This document shows, piece after piece, positions 23,685-36,371 of a DNA stretch of 64,000 nucleotides (within the stretch, counting starts at the first letter, position 1; every line of letters starts with the position of its first letter). The stretch is taken from the NCBI RefSeq assembly GCF_947179165.1, contig NC_077242.1:42711097-42775096 (forward strand). The letters are read 5' to 3'. Below the pieces are notes generated by a model. That model worked only from the letters and a program-made list of their open reading frames with translations. It was not told where the DNA came from and did not search any database. The position numbers and the translations under genes are program-made. Source of the stretch: Solanum dulcamara (taxonomy: Eukaryota; Streptophyta; Magnoliopsida; Solanales; Solanaceae).

Positions 23685-26626
23685 TGTCATGACCCAACCC
23701 CGTAGGCCACGACTGGGGTCCGATCTGAACCCCTGTATACATGTCTATTAGTTGTGGTCAAGTCAAACTTTAAATAATATAATACTATGCAACAGAACCT
23801 TATTGGGTGATAACATTTTCATAAATATGTAGCCTCTTTCATTTGTATCACATCATGAAAGGGCACGCAAGCCGACCAGGCTGCCATATCATAATAACAT
23901 ATATCATACATCATGTAGACCCAGATAAACCAAACTGACATACACAACCCACATATACATGTTTGTAGACCTCTAAAAATATTAACGACAACATATGGCG
24001 GGATAGGACCCCCGCCGTACCCCTTAATAGACAAAACAATTTTATACATCAGTGGTTAGTACCAAAACCTAGGCTCCGATACAATGGAGTCTCTTCCAGC
24101 TGAGCTGAGCAGAATCCTAAGATGACGGACACCCAAACCCTGTATCTGTACCTGCAGGCATGAAGCATAGCTCCACTTGAGAAAAGAGGGTCAATACGAC
24201 ATATGTACTGAGTATGTAAAACATAATATGATACAACTGGAAATACATCTGAAATAGAGAAGCAGGGGATAAAATATCAAATCAGAAACCTATACCTGTA
24301 CTTTGTGAATTACAAAGGCATGGATGCTCAAATTATACCATATAGCCAGCCCTATAAGGGATCCGGTAAATACACCTGTAAAACCATCATAGGCCCCATG
24401 CCATCACAAACTTATAACAGCACATCATCATATATATATACGTAACCCGGCCCTCTAGTGAGAGGTGGTGGATAATGCAGTGGAATTGAGCACGAATCTG
24501 ATAACCGGCCTGGTACTCGGAGAAGAAGGGTTACAACATACACGAGTAGTGTAGTGAGTAACTATACGCAATTTAAATCATTATCAAAGACTCGACAGAA
24601 TAAGAAAGTTAAGATTTTGCTTGAGGACCCGAGTAGTAGTATAGTCATCTCGAGTATCCTCTAAATTCCATTATGGGCTATACCAATTGTAACCTCGGGG
24701 ACCCTAGACATGTACCAATGTAAGGCCAAGTCGCTTATGGAATCAGAGACAATTGTCATCATATAGTCTTTAAGACTTGGAGCCTGTACATTTGATACCT
24801 CTTTAACATATAGAAGTTTCCAAGGAAATAACTCAACTACTATAGGAGTTCAACATTCAGAAGTAAATAAGAGATTCTTAAGAAGTGGAATTACCTCGGA
24901 GCTCATATCACATTTAACTTACAACTAAGATATGCAAAAAAGAGAAAAAGAATAAGATCTATTTAGCCTGTACTTCCCTTCGTGTGGTCATCATATACAT
25001 ATTCGTATCTGGCCCATCACGGGTCTTGGTGAACAACTATGACATCCCAATCTCATTTCCATACCAAGTACATATCAAGAGAAAGGAGAGGTAGTTTTCC
25101 ACACACTACTCTTTCACACGTAGAAACCATAACAGGCAATACTCTACTCTCGCAGGAGTTCCAATACTAAGCAGTGGACAAGGATTATGAGGCATACTTG
25201 GAGTTCTGGGAATTGAATTATCCCCTCATTTCACCTACAATTTACTTAAGGCTAAGACATTCCAAAAGGGAAGAAAGATAGCTTTACATACTTATTCCAA
25301 AACATGCCAAGGGAAAGTTTCACATACCTCATACGAGTTACTCTTTGTTACGTTTGCCTGATCGTCCTTTAAACCTACTAAACACGGAATTAATACGAAT
25401 ATCAAACACTCTTGACTTTCCAGCATCTTAAGTTGCACCTTAGTATTCATGGAATCTATTTCCTTGTTCGTCTCCTCGACTAGTTTTTTAATTAGTTAAG
25501 ACGTTAACAAAAATCGGGCAGCATCTCCCCTAGAATGTGCCCTATCCGAATTTCCAATTACACCCCTAATACCTACATACAACCAAAAAACTAATCTGTA
25601 GAATATTTTTAATAAATCCACACCAACATAAACTCCAAACGACTCGTTCGAAACTACGATACCAAAATAGGATTTCTATACTTTATTTTGCAACGCATTT
25701 AATTATACGAAATGAGGGGTTGGGTGGATTAAACAAGCAGAACCCACACATATTTTAGAACAATTTTAGGCCCTACAACACAGCCCCACACACTTGCAGC
25801 ATCACACCATAATAACAACACTTTACTTCGACGACAATTCAACTATAACGACTACAATTTGGATTGTGTCCAACGTCAAGCATTACTATACCATTTTTAC
25901 GTTTCCATCCACAAAGACGGCGTATAATACACTCCATAACAACACAATAAATTCAAAATTAAAAGGAGAAACCTTACCTTACCCGAAATTGGCCAAAACT
26001 GCCATATTGCAACTCGGAACTTCTCCAAACATGCTAAAACTGAGTGGGCTATTTGTGTTACTTTTCCGCTGCCCCAAATTGAAATTTTTTGTTATAAAAC
26101 ACCATTATATATCCATGGAAAACCTCAAATAATTAATTCATGGAATGAAACTCGGAGGCTTACCTTTGCAGCCCCAACCCGTAGCCCCTCTAGCTTGTAC
26201 TCCTAGCATTTTTCTCTTTTCCTTTCTCACTTTTCTAGGAGTAAAAGTGAAGAAATGATTGCTTAGACATCGTTAGATACATATATACATCTCCCTGTGA
26301 TTAAGGAGCACCGTAGGGAAGTAATTCACGGAGAGAAACTTGGATACTTACCTTAGTTTCCTTGTTGCCGCCATAGTACTTTCTCTTAGGCTTAGGTACG
26401 TAAGACTTCCATATTAGTAGATTTCATAGGTAAATTGAGTCCTACAACTCCCTGGCCTTCAACTCCTTCCGACTTCCCATGACCCTATTTCTATCCTTCC
26501 CTCTCACGGGTTGTCGCATTCTTCTTTCGTTAGAGTTGTGTGATAGTGTAGTAAATTATCTGACTCACTTCATAACTTCTAAGAAGCTTAAATGACATTC
26601 TGAGCTCAAGAGTGTGGGGTGTAACA
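23685..26626 (-). mobile_element. Element D 3' LTR (2942 bp, minus strand)
   Basis: On the minus strand it begins TGTTACACCCCACACTCTTG and ends GGTTGGGTCATGACA (plus-strand TGTCATGACCCAACC at 23,685). It belongs to the C-like subfamily. The adjoining polypurine tract on its right shows it is a 3' LTR. On its left, host pol A stops abruptly after CCGGT. Two donor-like sites in minus orientation (GGTAAG at about 26,160-26,165 and 26,349-26,354) suggest a local duplication. A 112-codon plus-strand ORF at 25,794-26,132 has no recognisable similarity and crosses the noncoding part. Confidence 0.8.
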
Positions 26627-26640
26627 TCCTTCCCCCATTT
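26627..26640 (-). other. Polypurine tract of element D
   Basis: Plus-strand TCCTTCCCCCATTT is, on the minus strand, AAATGGGGGAAGGA directly before the LTR start. The conserved ATTCAGGGATGAATGTTC box follows to its right. Confidence 0.75.
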
Positions 26641-26699
26641 AGAACATTCATCCCTGAATGTTAAACAAAACATCCTTTAAACTTTATACAGACTGTAGG

Positions 26700-27690
26700 G
26701 AGATTCTTTGTTATTACCATAACACCTATTTCATCCAAGTTTTTAATATACGAGTTTCAGGATTTGGGGTTACCTGTAGAAATCAGGAATAGGTACGAAT
26801 ACTTGTATTTCCTATCCTGTTCAATTTCCCAGGTCATCCCTTTTTTGGTTTTCATTTTTCCATCATACCTTAACGGAAATCACATCCTAGTTTGCAACCT
26901 TTTAATTTGCTGATCCAAGACGATGATAGGTTGTTCTTTGCAGGATAACTCTTTTATGATATCGATATCATTTATGGGACATACTCTGAGTAGATTACTA
27001 ATACCCATATGAAGCATCCCTCTGTGATGGACTGGGTGTATAATTTCCCAATCAGGTGGTAAGTCAACTTACAGGCAACATTATCCACCGCATGAGCAAC
27101 TTAATAATGTCTAGTGCATTCTGGGCTAGGTTTCCTTTTCTTTCTAAATCTTATTACTCTTTTCTTAGGTGACCTTGCTACGAATACCTAATCATCAGTT
27201 TAAACTCTAACTGTCAATGTCGACTATCTACATGTCACTTCTACCGACTCTAGGTTGTTAATCAATAGCTTGCTTCATCATATCGAGGCCTTTAGTCTTT
27301 GCCCCAATAGGGGGACTTACATACTCTACCATACAACCTCTTGTAGGGGGTTATTTAGATATTGGAATGGTAGCTGTTCTTGTAGGTGATCTCAATAAGT
27401 AATAGATGGTCGTCCTAGTTACTCTTGAAGCCAACCATGTAGGCTCACAATATATCTTCGAGGGTTTTGATAGTGCGCTCAATCTGTCCAATAGCTTGAG
27501 GGAAAACTGTTATACTAAGACCTACCTGTATTCCTGATCTCTTCTTGGACTTATCTCCAGACGTTAATCATAATTGAAGTCCTTCTAACTAAGATATTAG
27601 CTGGGGAAACCTCACGGAGTCTTACTACCTCCTTGTCCTATAACTTTACCTAGTTTCAGTTGCATAGGTGGTCTTGATTGAAAGAAAATG
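26700..27690 (-). pseudogene. Element D integrase tail and polyprotein C-terminus
   Basis: Minus-strand relic of the same chromovirus tail as in C. Fragments in changing frames: RTIKTLEDI-like (about 27,465-27,500), YGR..KSPI-like (about 27,320), VRFRKKRKPSPE, YHLIGKLYTQSI (about 27,020-27,070), IIVLDQQIKRLQT (about 26,895-26,945), GMTWEIE (about 26,835-26,850), and a YPYLIP-like end near 26,790. Stops and frameshifts are frequent. The right side ends at a junction near 27,700 with the interior of another LTR, so RT, gag and the 5' half are missing. Confidence 0.75.
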
Positions 27691-27704
27691 GGCTGATTCA
27701 TTAG

Positions 27705-30521
27705 CCTACATATAGGAGGACCAATACCAAAAAGCTAGGCTCCAAAATAGTGGAGCACTTCCAATATAGCTGAGCGAAAATCCTAAGCTGGAGGATCTCC
27801 AAAATGAACAACTATACCTGTGGGCATGAAACACAGTCCCCCAGAGAATGGTAGGTTAGTACAATATATGTACTGAGTATATAAAGCATAACATATCATA
27901 ACTGAAACAACAACTGAAATAGAGGTGCAGGAAACAAGTATAACAGTTCACAATTTATGATACCTGCATCTTAAGAAATGAGGACATGTATATCATCCTC
28001 ACATATCACTCCTGGACCGCTATGGGACTCGATGTTACCATATCATCATATACGGAATCATAACATTGTATATGGCATCATCTCATAAATTACAAGTACA
28101 TCACTATATTTTCATATGCATGTCTATCTATCATATCTGGCCCTTTAGTGAGGGACTTGGTGACAAAGTAGTGTACATGTCATACCGTACCCCGCCCATT
28201 ATGGGACTGAGTGCCATTATCACATAGTAAAATATATCAAGGAATGTTCAGCCTGATCTTATAATAAAATATATCGAGGAACATTCGGCTCGATCCATAA
28301 TTTAAAACAATGCCGAGACTCGTATATATATATCCAGCCCGGGACTCGGTGAATAACTTCATCATATATGACATCATCATATGATTCAACTTCATCGTAT
28401 ACGGTATTTTATCATCGTATACTTCATACATATATATATACTTGGCTCGGGACTCGGTGAAGGAGTAGTAAAGTTGCACACGATAATGTTCCCGGCCCCT
28501 ATATGGGACTTGGAGGAATATCGGTTACAGCGTGCACGAGTATAGTAGTGAGAAACCATATGCAACTTAAATCATCATCCAAGACTCAATAAAACAGTCA
28601 AGTGAACCGTCACTTGTAGACTAGAGTAGTAATTATCTCAGGTAACCTCTAAATGTCATTAGGAATCATATTAGCTGGAGTCTCAAGAATCGTAGACATG
28701 CATCGAGACAAAGTTAAACATCTTATGGAATTGGAGACATTCGTCATCGTAGAGACCCTTAGGAATAGGAGCTTATGCATTCAAATAGTATTCCTCATAT
28801 AGGAGACTCAAGGGTAGTAGTTCAACTACTTCAAAAACTTTAATATCAAGAAGTGAATAAGGATCATAGTTCATGCTTCCAATGCATCCAATTACTATTT
28901 CACATATAGAAGGCTCGAGGGTGATAACTCAACTACCTTAAGAGCCTTAACATTTAAAAGTAAACTAGAATTATGAGTCATGCATCATTTTCAGAGCTCA
29001 TGAATAGAATTACCCCAAGATTCATATACCTATCATTCATAAATTACGTCTAAGACATGCCAAAAGAAAAGAAGGATAGCTCTACATACTTATGCCAAAA
29101 ACATTCCAAGAGAAACAAGGTAGCTTCACATACCTCTTATGGATTACCCTCACCACGTTCGCCTCGTCTTTTTTTGAACCTATTGAACATGGAAGCAATA
29201 ATAATATTAATAACCTTCCACTTTCCAACTTCCAACTCTACAACCAAGTATCCATAAGAATCATTCCCTTATCTATTTCCATCGACTAGTTCTGAAGTTA
29301 CCAGAAATCGGGCCGCATCTCCCCTATAACTTGCCCTATCCAATTGCTAATCTTAGAAATCATATTACCAAAAACATCCAGCATCTATATAGACAACCAA
29401 ATCACCTAAACATTACTCAATACAACTCCAAACAACTAGCTCAAAACTACGATACCAAAATAGAGTTTTTAGCCTTTATTTCATAAAACCTTTAACCATA
29501 CAAAACAGAGGGTCATGTGAATGCAACCAGCAGCAAAAAAACCCCTTTTAGAACACTTTACATCCCTGCAACACACAATTAATCCATAGATAACCGCAGA
29601 ACCACAAACACAACACACTACTCAATTTCAACTTCAATATAGTTTGTTTTTAACGTCAAGCATCCTGATGCATTTTTTTCTAATTCCAACCTTATTTAAA
29701 ACATGTAATATACGTCATAACATCATCATAAACTCCAATTTGAAAGGGAAAACCTTACCTTGCCCGAAACTCGCCAAAACTTGCCACGGAAGTTCCTTTA
29801 GCGCGACTAAAACTTTGTGGTTATTTGCTATCCTTTTGGGGCTTCTTGAAACCATAAATTTACATTACTAATACCTTCATACCCTCGTAGTATACCCTAT
29901 ATAATTAATTCACAGAACGAAATCGTAGAACTCATCTTTTTCTCCCCAAAACCGTAGCTCTCTTTCTCTAGCTTCAAGTTTTCTTTTCTCTTCTTCTTTC
30001 TAGAATTTTCTTTTGAAAAAGAAGAACTAAAAGATAAGGATGGGATAAAAGTAATCAAACATACATATATAGGCTACTTTAGGGGGTGACATGTGTTAAC
30101 CCCTAAGTGGTGACACGTGTCAAGCCTTTGTCTGGCCAACACATCGCACCACCCCTCATGGGCTGCCACATGGTATTCCCTCTTTCTGCCATGTGTCACT
30201 CTTTTCTTCTCCTTATGGGGTCATAATCTCACCTTTCTTTATGAACTTATGTAATCCTTGCTATGTAAGTTGAGCCCTATGACTCATTACTTGGCCTCCA
30301 ATTCCTTCTAGATTCTCACAACCATATTTCCAATCTTCCCTTCTATGGGGTGTCACATTCTCCCTTCCTCAGAGTTTTTTGGTAGCATTATAGATTATCC
30401 AGCTCACATATTAACTTTTAAGAAGCTCAGGAAGCTTTAAGACTCAAAGAAACTTAAGAACCCTTCCAAGACTTAAGAAGCTTAAGAAGCGTTCCAAGGT
30501 ACAAAAGTACGGGGTATAACA
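27705..30521 (-). mobile_element. Truncated LTR D2 (2.8 kb, minus strand)
   Basis: On the minus strand it starts TGTTATACCCCGTACTTTTG (ends at 30,521) and follows the B-type LTR into its interior. It lacks the last roughly 370 bp before TGACA. Its lower part (27,715-27,960) resembles LTR L; its upper part resembles B. G-box CACGTG lies at about 30,114-30,119. The donor-like site has decayed (ATGAG at about 29,937). It might be the 5' LTR of element D, but the LTR types differ and the flanks CCGGT / CTGTG do not match, so a separate element is more likely. Confidence 0.7.
28220..28325 (-). repeat. Short tandem repeat in LTR D2
   Basis: Two and a half imperfect copies of about 42 bp, each with an AAAATATATCRAGGAA segment followed by a TTC(A/G)GC(C/T)(T/C)GAT segment. 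They are equivalent in position and sequence to the seven-copy array in LTR L at 43,073-43,350. Confidence 0.55.
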
Positions 30522-31390
30522 CTGTGTGGCAGTGATATTAATATATATATATGTTGGCCCTATGAGGCATTATTGATATTTCCTGAGTGCAGGTTTGGGA
30601 TAGTAAGGAATATAGAGGAAACTCTGCCAAATTTGTTTTTAAAATAAAAAAAGAATTAAATATAAGGTTGTAGTATATCTTGAGAGATTATATCCATGGT
30701 AACGATAAGATCCGACTAAACTCAGAGTACAACTGACTTTGGGAAATAAGTTAATTACAGTATGGATGGTAATTAAAAGGTCAATATTGATATAGTGGGA
30801 AGAATGGTGATGGATATAAATGTCTTAAGATGGCTTGTGAGGTATTAAGGACGAGAATGATAAGGAAGGATAAAGTATTAAGTACGCTTACTCCACTAGG
30901 TGGAATTAACCCAGAGTAAGAGTTGTGAATAAAGGTTAAGAAATATTACCCTCTAGGATTGACCATGAGCAGAATATAGTTTGAATATAATGAAGATCAT
31001 CATGGAAGTACGTAGAGCCTAGTAAAGAAGTAACTAAAGAATGTGATTGTGAGTAAGATTAGGAATTAGCATCGGGTACACCATAAGGATGAAAGTTCAT
31101 GAAGCAAAAAAGGGGTATTGTGTATATGTACCTCCACTTTGGAAAATAGTAGGATCGCTCAAGGATAGGGAATAGTAATTGCAAAAAAACTAAGGCATTG
31201 TGAAATTATTAAAGGAACAAGTGGTATCCTTTGGAAAAAAAGGTGATAACAAAATGTGAAACACGTGTCATCAGAGTATAAGTGCCCCCAAATGGAGAAT
31301 CGGACACGATTATATGCATTAGTAACATACTGATTGGGATGAATGAAATATGGCTTTGGCTAAACTACTACATTAGTTATATGATCATGT
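30522..31390 (+). other. Element J noncoding module (LARD-type)
   Basis: It begins mid-module at CTGTGTGGCAGTGATATTA, equivalent to about 7705 of element C, and keeps the acceptor-like GAGTGCAG/GT at about 30,587-30,595 and AATATAGAGGAAACTCTGCC-type sequence. It runs to about TATATGATCATG (31,390), where an RT reading frame starts. The same order appears in reverse in I (39,960-40,090), including ACGTGTCATCAGAGTATAAG. No coding capacity is visible. Confidence 0.6.
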
Positions 31391-33259
31391 ATTTTGGGTT
31401 GACTAATTTCCCGACAGCTTTCATGGAGTTGACATATTTGCCCTATTTTGAGATAGTGTTCATCAACAAATTTCTAGTCTACTCTAGGAGTAGGGAGCAT
31501 TATGAACATCATCAGGGAATTGTCTCCAGATGTTGCGAGATAAGTATTTGTATGCCAAATAAACTAAATGTGAGTTTTAGCTTGAGTCTATAGAATTCTT
31601 GGGGCACATGGTGTCTAATGATTGGATTAGGGTGGACGCGGCAAAGATTATTGTATTTCATGACTAGGTCATATCTACCTCTCCCACTGAGTTTCGAAGT
31701 TTCTTAAGTTTGGTAGGATACTATAGGGATTTCAAGGAGGGATTTTTTTCAACAGTAGCATCTTTGACTACATTAACTAAGAAGAATGTCCTTTTCCAAA
31801 TGTTTGATGATTATAAGTTCAAATTTCTAAAGCTCAAGGGTTCTTTCATATAAGTTCAAATTTTGACTCTTCCAGTTAGGGGTCATAGTTTTGTAGTCTA
31901 CTGTGATGCTTCTTGTGTTAGCCAGGGTTGTGTGTAGAAGGGTAGATTTATTGCTTATGCTTCTAGGCAACTGAAGCGTCACGAGAAGAACTAGCCCACT
32001 CAAGAATTAGATTTGACATCGATAGTGTTCATGTTGTTCATTGACCATCGCACTATATCATCACCTAAAGGGACCTTAGTTTCAAAAGGCGCAAGTGGTA
32101 GGAGTTACTAAAGGATTATGATATCTCGATTCTTTATTACGCAAGAAAGGATAATATGGTCGCAGAAGACATGATCTGGAAGGTAGTGAGTATGGGGAGA
32201 TTGTATATTTGTGAGCCAAGTAGGGTACTTTTTTGTGTGAAGGCTATATCTTTTTCAATAGAGAAAATTCAATGACATCAGATTGATGATGTGCAATTAA
32301 GGATAATTCAAGATAAGGTGCTTCGCGGCGAGGCAAGAAAGCGACCTTAGATCCAAAAGATATTTTGAATATTGAGGGTCGTATCTGCGTTCCTAGAGTT
32401 GGAGACATGGTTAGGCTGATTCTGGAGATATATCGCGATGTAAGGCAACATTATTTCTTATATGGGATGAAATGGGACATTTCAACTTTTGTGGCTTAGT
32501 ACTTGAACTATCAACAGGTGAAGTACGAGCACCAAAGGCTAGGTGGTTTTACCCAATGATTACCTATTCCAGGGTGGAAGTGGGAGCAGATAGCTATGGA
32601 CTTTGTGGTAGGCTTTCCACATACTTTATGGATATTTGATGCTGTTTGGGTTATCGTAGATTGATTGACCAATTCTTCTCATTTCTACTAGTTCAAACTA
32701 CCTACAATTTGGAGGGGTTAACTCAGATCTACATCAAAGCGATTGTCTATTTGTATGGTGTGCCGATGTTTATTATTTGAGATCGTGGTACATAGTTCAC
32801 TTCACATTTCTGGAGATCTACTCATAGGGAGTTGGGTATTAGCGATGAGTTCATCACTGCCTTCTTCCATAAACTAACAGTCAGTCTGAGAAGACTAGTC
32901 AGGCCTTATAGGACATGTTTCTAGCCAGTGTTATTTATTTCGGGGATTAGTTGTATTAGTACTTGTCTTTGGAAGAGTTTTCATATAATAACAACTAATA
33001 TTCCAGCATTTAGATGCCTCAATTCGAGGTTTTGTATGGTCTGAGGTATTGATCTTTAGTGTGATTGTTTAATTCCTTCAAGATAAAGTGACGAGGCACC
33101 GACTTGTTGTGTGATTCAATGGATAGTGTTCTTTTCATTAAGAAAGCGACATGATATAGTGTGATTGATATATGGACCCGATATCCTCACCTTTTTGAGC
33201 ATTCGAGTACTTCCCTTTCTTTTACTTTCAAGGATGAAAGTCCTTGTAGTAGTGGATGT
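31391..33259 (+). pseudogene. Element J pol: RT palm to integrase C-terminus
   Basis: The reading begins at YFGLTNFPTAFMELTYLP (RT palm). The catalytic FIDDILVYS box has become FINKFLVYSRS at about 31,450-31,490, so both Asp residues are lost. It continues with the SWGTWCL-like FLGH region, a CDASC segment (RNase H, about 31,905), FIAYASRQLKRHE (about 31,947-31,985), RWELLKDYDI-like, then integrase: [12 protein letters not shown] (about 32,590), WVIVD, GVPMFII (about 32,760) and the YHSSIQM-like stretch. It ends RYPHLFEHSSTSLSF at about 33,176-33,220, a typical chromovirus terminus. Stops and frameshifts occur throughout. The N-terminal half is replaced by the noncoding module. Confidence 0.8.
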
Positions 33260-33557
33260 TGTAATTACCCTCGAAGTCATTGCTGTATTTTTGTGTGCTT
33301 TTACTATTTTGCCCCTATCCATAGATTTCCTATGGCACTTCTCTATGGAAGTGTAGGGATTGGTGGCATGCTAATCGAGGCGGTCTGGTGATTTTAGACA
33401 TTGTTTGGCCAGTTTAAGGCTTAAGATTTGAAAAGTTGACTTTAGTCAACATGTTGAAATTTTGATGTCAGATGAAGATTTCTTCAGATCCATCAGCTCT
33501 GAAAGGGTAATTTTGGTTGATTGTAATGATTGATTAAGATTTTGGGCTTTCGTTTTG

Positions 33558-33611
33558 AGTTTATGTGATTAGGTGTTTTATGTTTTTAGTTTATGTGATT
33601 AGGTGTTTTAG
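33558..33611 (+). repeat. 30-bp tandem duplication in LTR J
   Basis: AGTTTATGTGATTAGGTGTT plus TTA occurs at 33,558 and again at 33,588, a direct tandem repeat with a 30-bp period. Confidence 0.85.
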
Positions 33612-35668
33612 CTTTGACGTTTTTGCCAAAGTTTGACTTTTGTCAATATTATTGGTAGACATGCTCCGATTAAAATTTTGTCAGATGGTAAGCTTTAGGA
33701 TACCGAGTTAGGTCTAGAATGACCTTCAGTTATATTGTCGAGGCTTTCTGGGGAGGTTGTGTCTTTAGGTGTATTGTTTGAGAATTCTTTCTAACTGTTG
33801 ATTTTGGTCAACATTTGAACAAGTCGACCTCCGCTTGTTGTTTCAATCATTCTATTTAGTCTAGAATGTCATTTCAAAGTGGTTTTTCTCTTTTGGTTTA
33901 TATCGTTTGGACTCCAAATTGATTCTAAGGGCTTGTTCAAAGTTTTGGGACACTTCGCTCATTTTTTGGTTTCTACCTTCTGGTGTCGTGCCTTTAGCTA
34001 CCCTTTGCCCTTTTAGCAATCTATGGTGGGGTCTTGCAATGGGTATCTAGGGGCGGGGGTTAAGCAACCTTGTCATCTCTTTAGCGATAAATGCTAGGAT
34101 TAAAATTTCTTTTCTTAGCGATAGATGCCTCCTAGGCGGGGGCCATTTTTTCAACCAAAAGATGGCTAAAGCAATAGACTCTTTAGCAACCATTTTTTGA
34201 CTTTCGCAAAAATTGCTGAGATTATAATCCAAGGAGAACACAATGATGGTTTTTATTTAAAAATTCTGTAACGTTGATTCGAGGGTCAATTTTTTACCCA
34301 ATTCCTATTCGAGTTTTATTATAGTAATACAACTACCATTGGATCTGTTTTGACTCGCTTATGTTCCTGATAGAGTGGCTCCAATTTGAGTTGTGTTCGT
34401 TTGTGGCTTTTATCTTCGAGGTATGTTTAGGTTTTCCCTTTTAGACTTTGTTTAGTTTGATTATCTATATAATTTAGTAATTTTAAGTTAGAATAATTTT
34501 AGGTCTAGCTTAGTATTTTAGTCGATGAACCTTAGTTTAGGATGATATCTTGTCTTGGTTGTCGCTTAGATCCTTAGATTGGTCTTACATGGTGTGCAAC
34601 TTAGTTCTTAAGCACGTTTGTTGCATGGTGAATTAGGTGGTTCTTTTTGGGATATGATTAAGTGTATTTCCCTTTTTAATTGAACTATTGGTCCTAAGGC
34701 TGTGAGCTTTGACTTGTGGAGTTTTAGGTTAGTACATTTGGGCTGTGATAGGCGTTTTATCTAGTTGTGTGTATGATTCGGATTGTTCTGTGATGATGAC
34801 TGGATTTTGTTGGTGTGAAAGCATGTTCATGGCATATTTGCATATAATTTTTGAAAGTACATAGGTTTTTAAACTATTTTTGATTACACTACACTTTACA
34901 TTGGATTTTTAGCTCCAAAGGAGATAGATTATTGATTTTCAACTAGTTTCAATGATGGAAACTTCATTTTTAGAGAAATGTACCATTTTTTCCTTATAAG
35001 GCATATGTTCATGAAGTTCAGCGGCCCGTAGACTAAGTTTTGGATTTTTACTTTATTAATTAGCTGAGGTGGAGTTCTGTAATTTCCTTGGTGTCTATGG
35101 GACAGTCAGCGACACAACTCTGGAATTTTTTGCATTCATTATGCTTTGGCCACATATGCATTGAACCTTATTGTGTGACCGACTAAAATTTGTGTTGCTT
35201 TGTGTGTAAAATTAGTTGTTGCTTTACTTGCTGGTAGTTTTGGATTACTTTTATCCCTTTTATCAGACTCATGTTAGAACTATCTTGCTGCTTATTTAAA
35301 TATATGATCATTTTGAGGTTGGTTAGCCTATGATGCCTAGTGGTTACCCCATGTGCTAGTACTCATATTACACTTCTACATCTTTTCTAATGCAGCTTCC
35401 AGTATCAGCCACCCTCCGTAAATGTTGGATCCTCCTTGGCCATAATAGACTTTGATCGTGGTAAGCTTTATGTATTAAGGGACTTGCTGCTTTTCCTCTT
35501 TTGTACTAACTTGTATTTTGTATTCTGGTTAGTCAGTTCTCGTGTAAATATATCTTTTCTGCACTTAGTAGCTTTTACATAGGTGATACCATGTCTGGGG
35601 ATTTTATCTTGTTTCAGTCTTATTTTCTTGGTCACTTTCATACCATTATTACAAATATTGTATTGCAT

Positions 35669-36022
35669 TACAATAACAACATACCTAGTGAAATACCATA
35701 AGTGAGGTCTGGGAAGGGTAGGATGTACGTAGACCATACCACTACCTCATGGAAGTAGAGAGACTATTTTTGAAAGCTCCTCGGCTCTAAAGTCGCTGTT
35801 CTGATTATGAGAGAAAAATAATATATATAGCATAATGAAAAAAATTAAAATAAATAGTATAAATAAATAAAAATAAAATGCAATGCAAAATTTACAGGAC
35901 AAGAACAATAACTATAGCTATAACTATAGAAAAGTACTACTATAATCAAAGGCAATAGCAAGACTACTATAAAGGCGCGCCTAGACCTACGACCACTCTA
36001 AACCGACACACAACAAGATACC
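35669..36022 (-). mobile_element. Non-LTR retroposon (SINE or 5'-truncated RTE-type LINE end)
   Basis: The minus strand ends in a GTTGTTATTG tail. The core holds CTCACTTATGGTATTTCAC and GGTCTACGTACATCCTACCC. This matches, from memory, the 3' end common to the TS-type SINEs and RTE-type LINEs of Solanaceae (GGTCTGCGTACAC...CCCCAGACCCCAC). The 354-bp insert is flanked by ATTGTATTGCAT (35,657-35,668) and ATTGTATCGCAT (36,023-36,034), an 11/12 target-site duplication that defines both ends. It sits inside the LTR of J. No ORF is carried. Confidence 0.75.
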
Positions 36023-36199
36023 ATTGTATCGCATCGCAGATTTATAATATGGCCCATTTCTTATATGAATTACTTTTTTTTCTTATCATTATTATTATAT
36101 TTTAATTGTTTTCTTCTGAAAGTTTTGTCTTTGGGGTATATTCTTGCCTACTCGGAGGCTATAGTTGGTGCCATCATGGCCTAATTTTTGGTTATGACA

Positions 36200-36371
36200 G
36201 GTATTAAAGAATTCATTGATATAATTTTTGTGTAGAGAGATAGTGGCATTTTTGGGACACATCTTAGGCAGCCTATTGGGTTGGCCCCAAAGGTGGTGGA
36301 GATTTTTCTATGATATACATAATTTTTCAGCTTTGTTTTAACTTGTTTTTTTTTGCCAATAGAATATAAAT
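36200..36371. other. 172 bp between LTR J and element I
   Basis: AT-rich sequence opening with AGGTATTAAAGAATTC, possibly a decayed primer site. No coding potential and no further repeat is recognised. Confidence 0.4.

Larger units (their letters stand above)
33260..36199 (+). mobile_element. LTR of element J (TGTAAT...GACA type, about 2.9 kb)
   Basis: It begins TGTAATTACCCTCGAAGTC just after the pol terminus and ends TTTTTGGTTATGACA at 36,199. This design (TGTAATGACCC-like start, repeated TTGACTTTNGTCAAC boxes near 33,434, 33,634 and 33,802, GCCATCATGGCC near the end) is unlike the B/C LTRs. A 30-bp duplication occurs at 33,558-33,611. A 354-bp non-LTR retroposon is inserted at 35,669. After the end, AGGTATTAAAGAA resembles a decayed tRNA-Met primer site, which would make this a 5' LTR; its position after pol argues for a 3' LTR. 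That conflict is unresolved. Confidence 0.6.

Noticed and set aside
25794..26132. 112-codon plus-strand ORF, possibly a small host gene
   Set aside because: Lies in the noncoding part of LTR D, antisense to it, and matching positions of related LTRs are not open.
23685..30521. D and D2 as one element with two LTRs
   Set aside because: LTR types differ at their starts (CACACTC versus CGTACTTTTG), D2 lacks its PBS-side end, and flanks CCGGT / CTGTG do not match. Left as two elements, with a recombinant still possible.
33041..33391. Overlapping ORFs with hydrophobic segments near 33,165-33,391, possibly a membrane protein
   Set aside because: They span the pol terminus (RYPHLFE..) and the first bases of LTR J in shifted frames.
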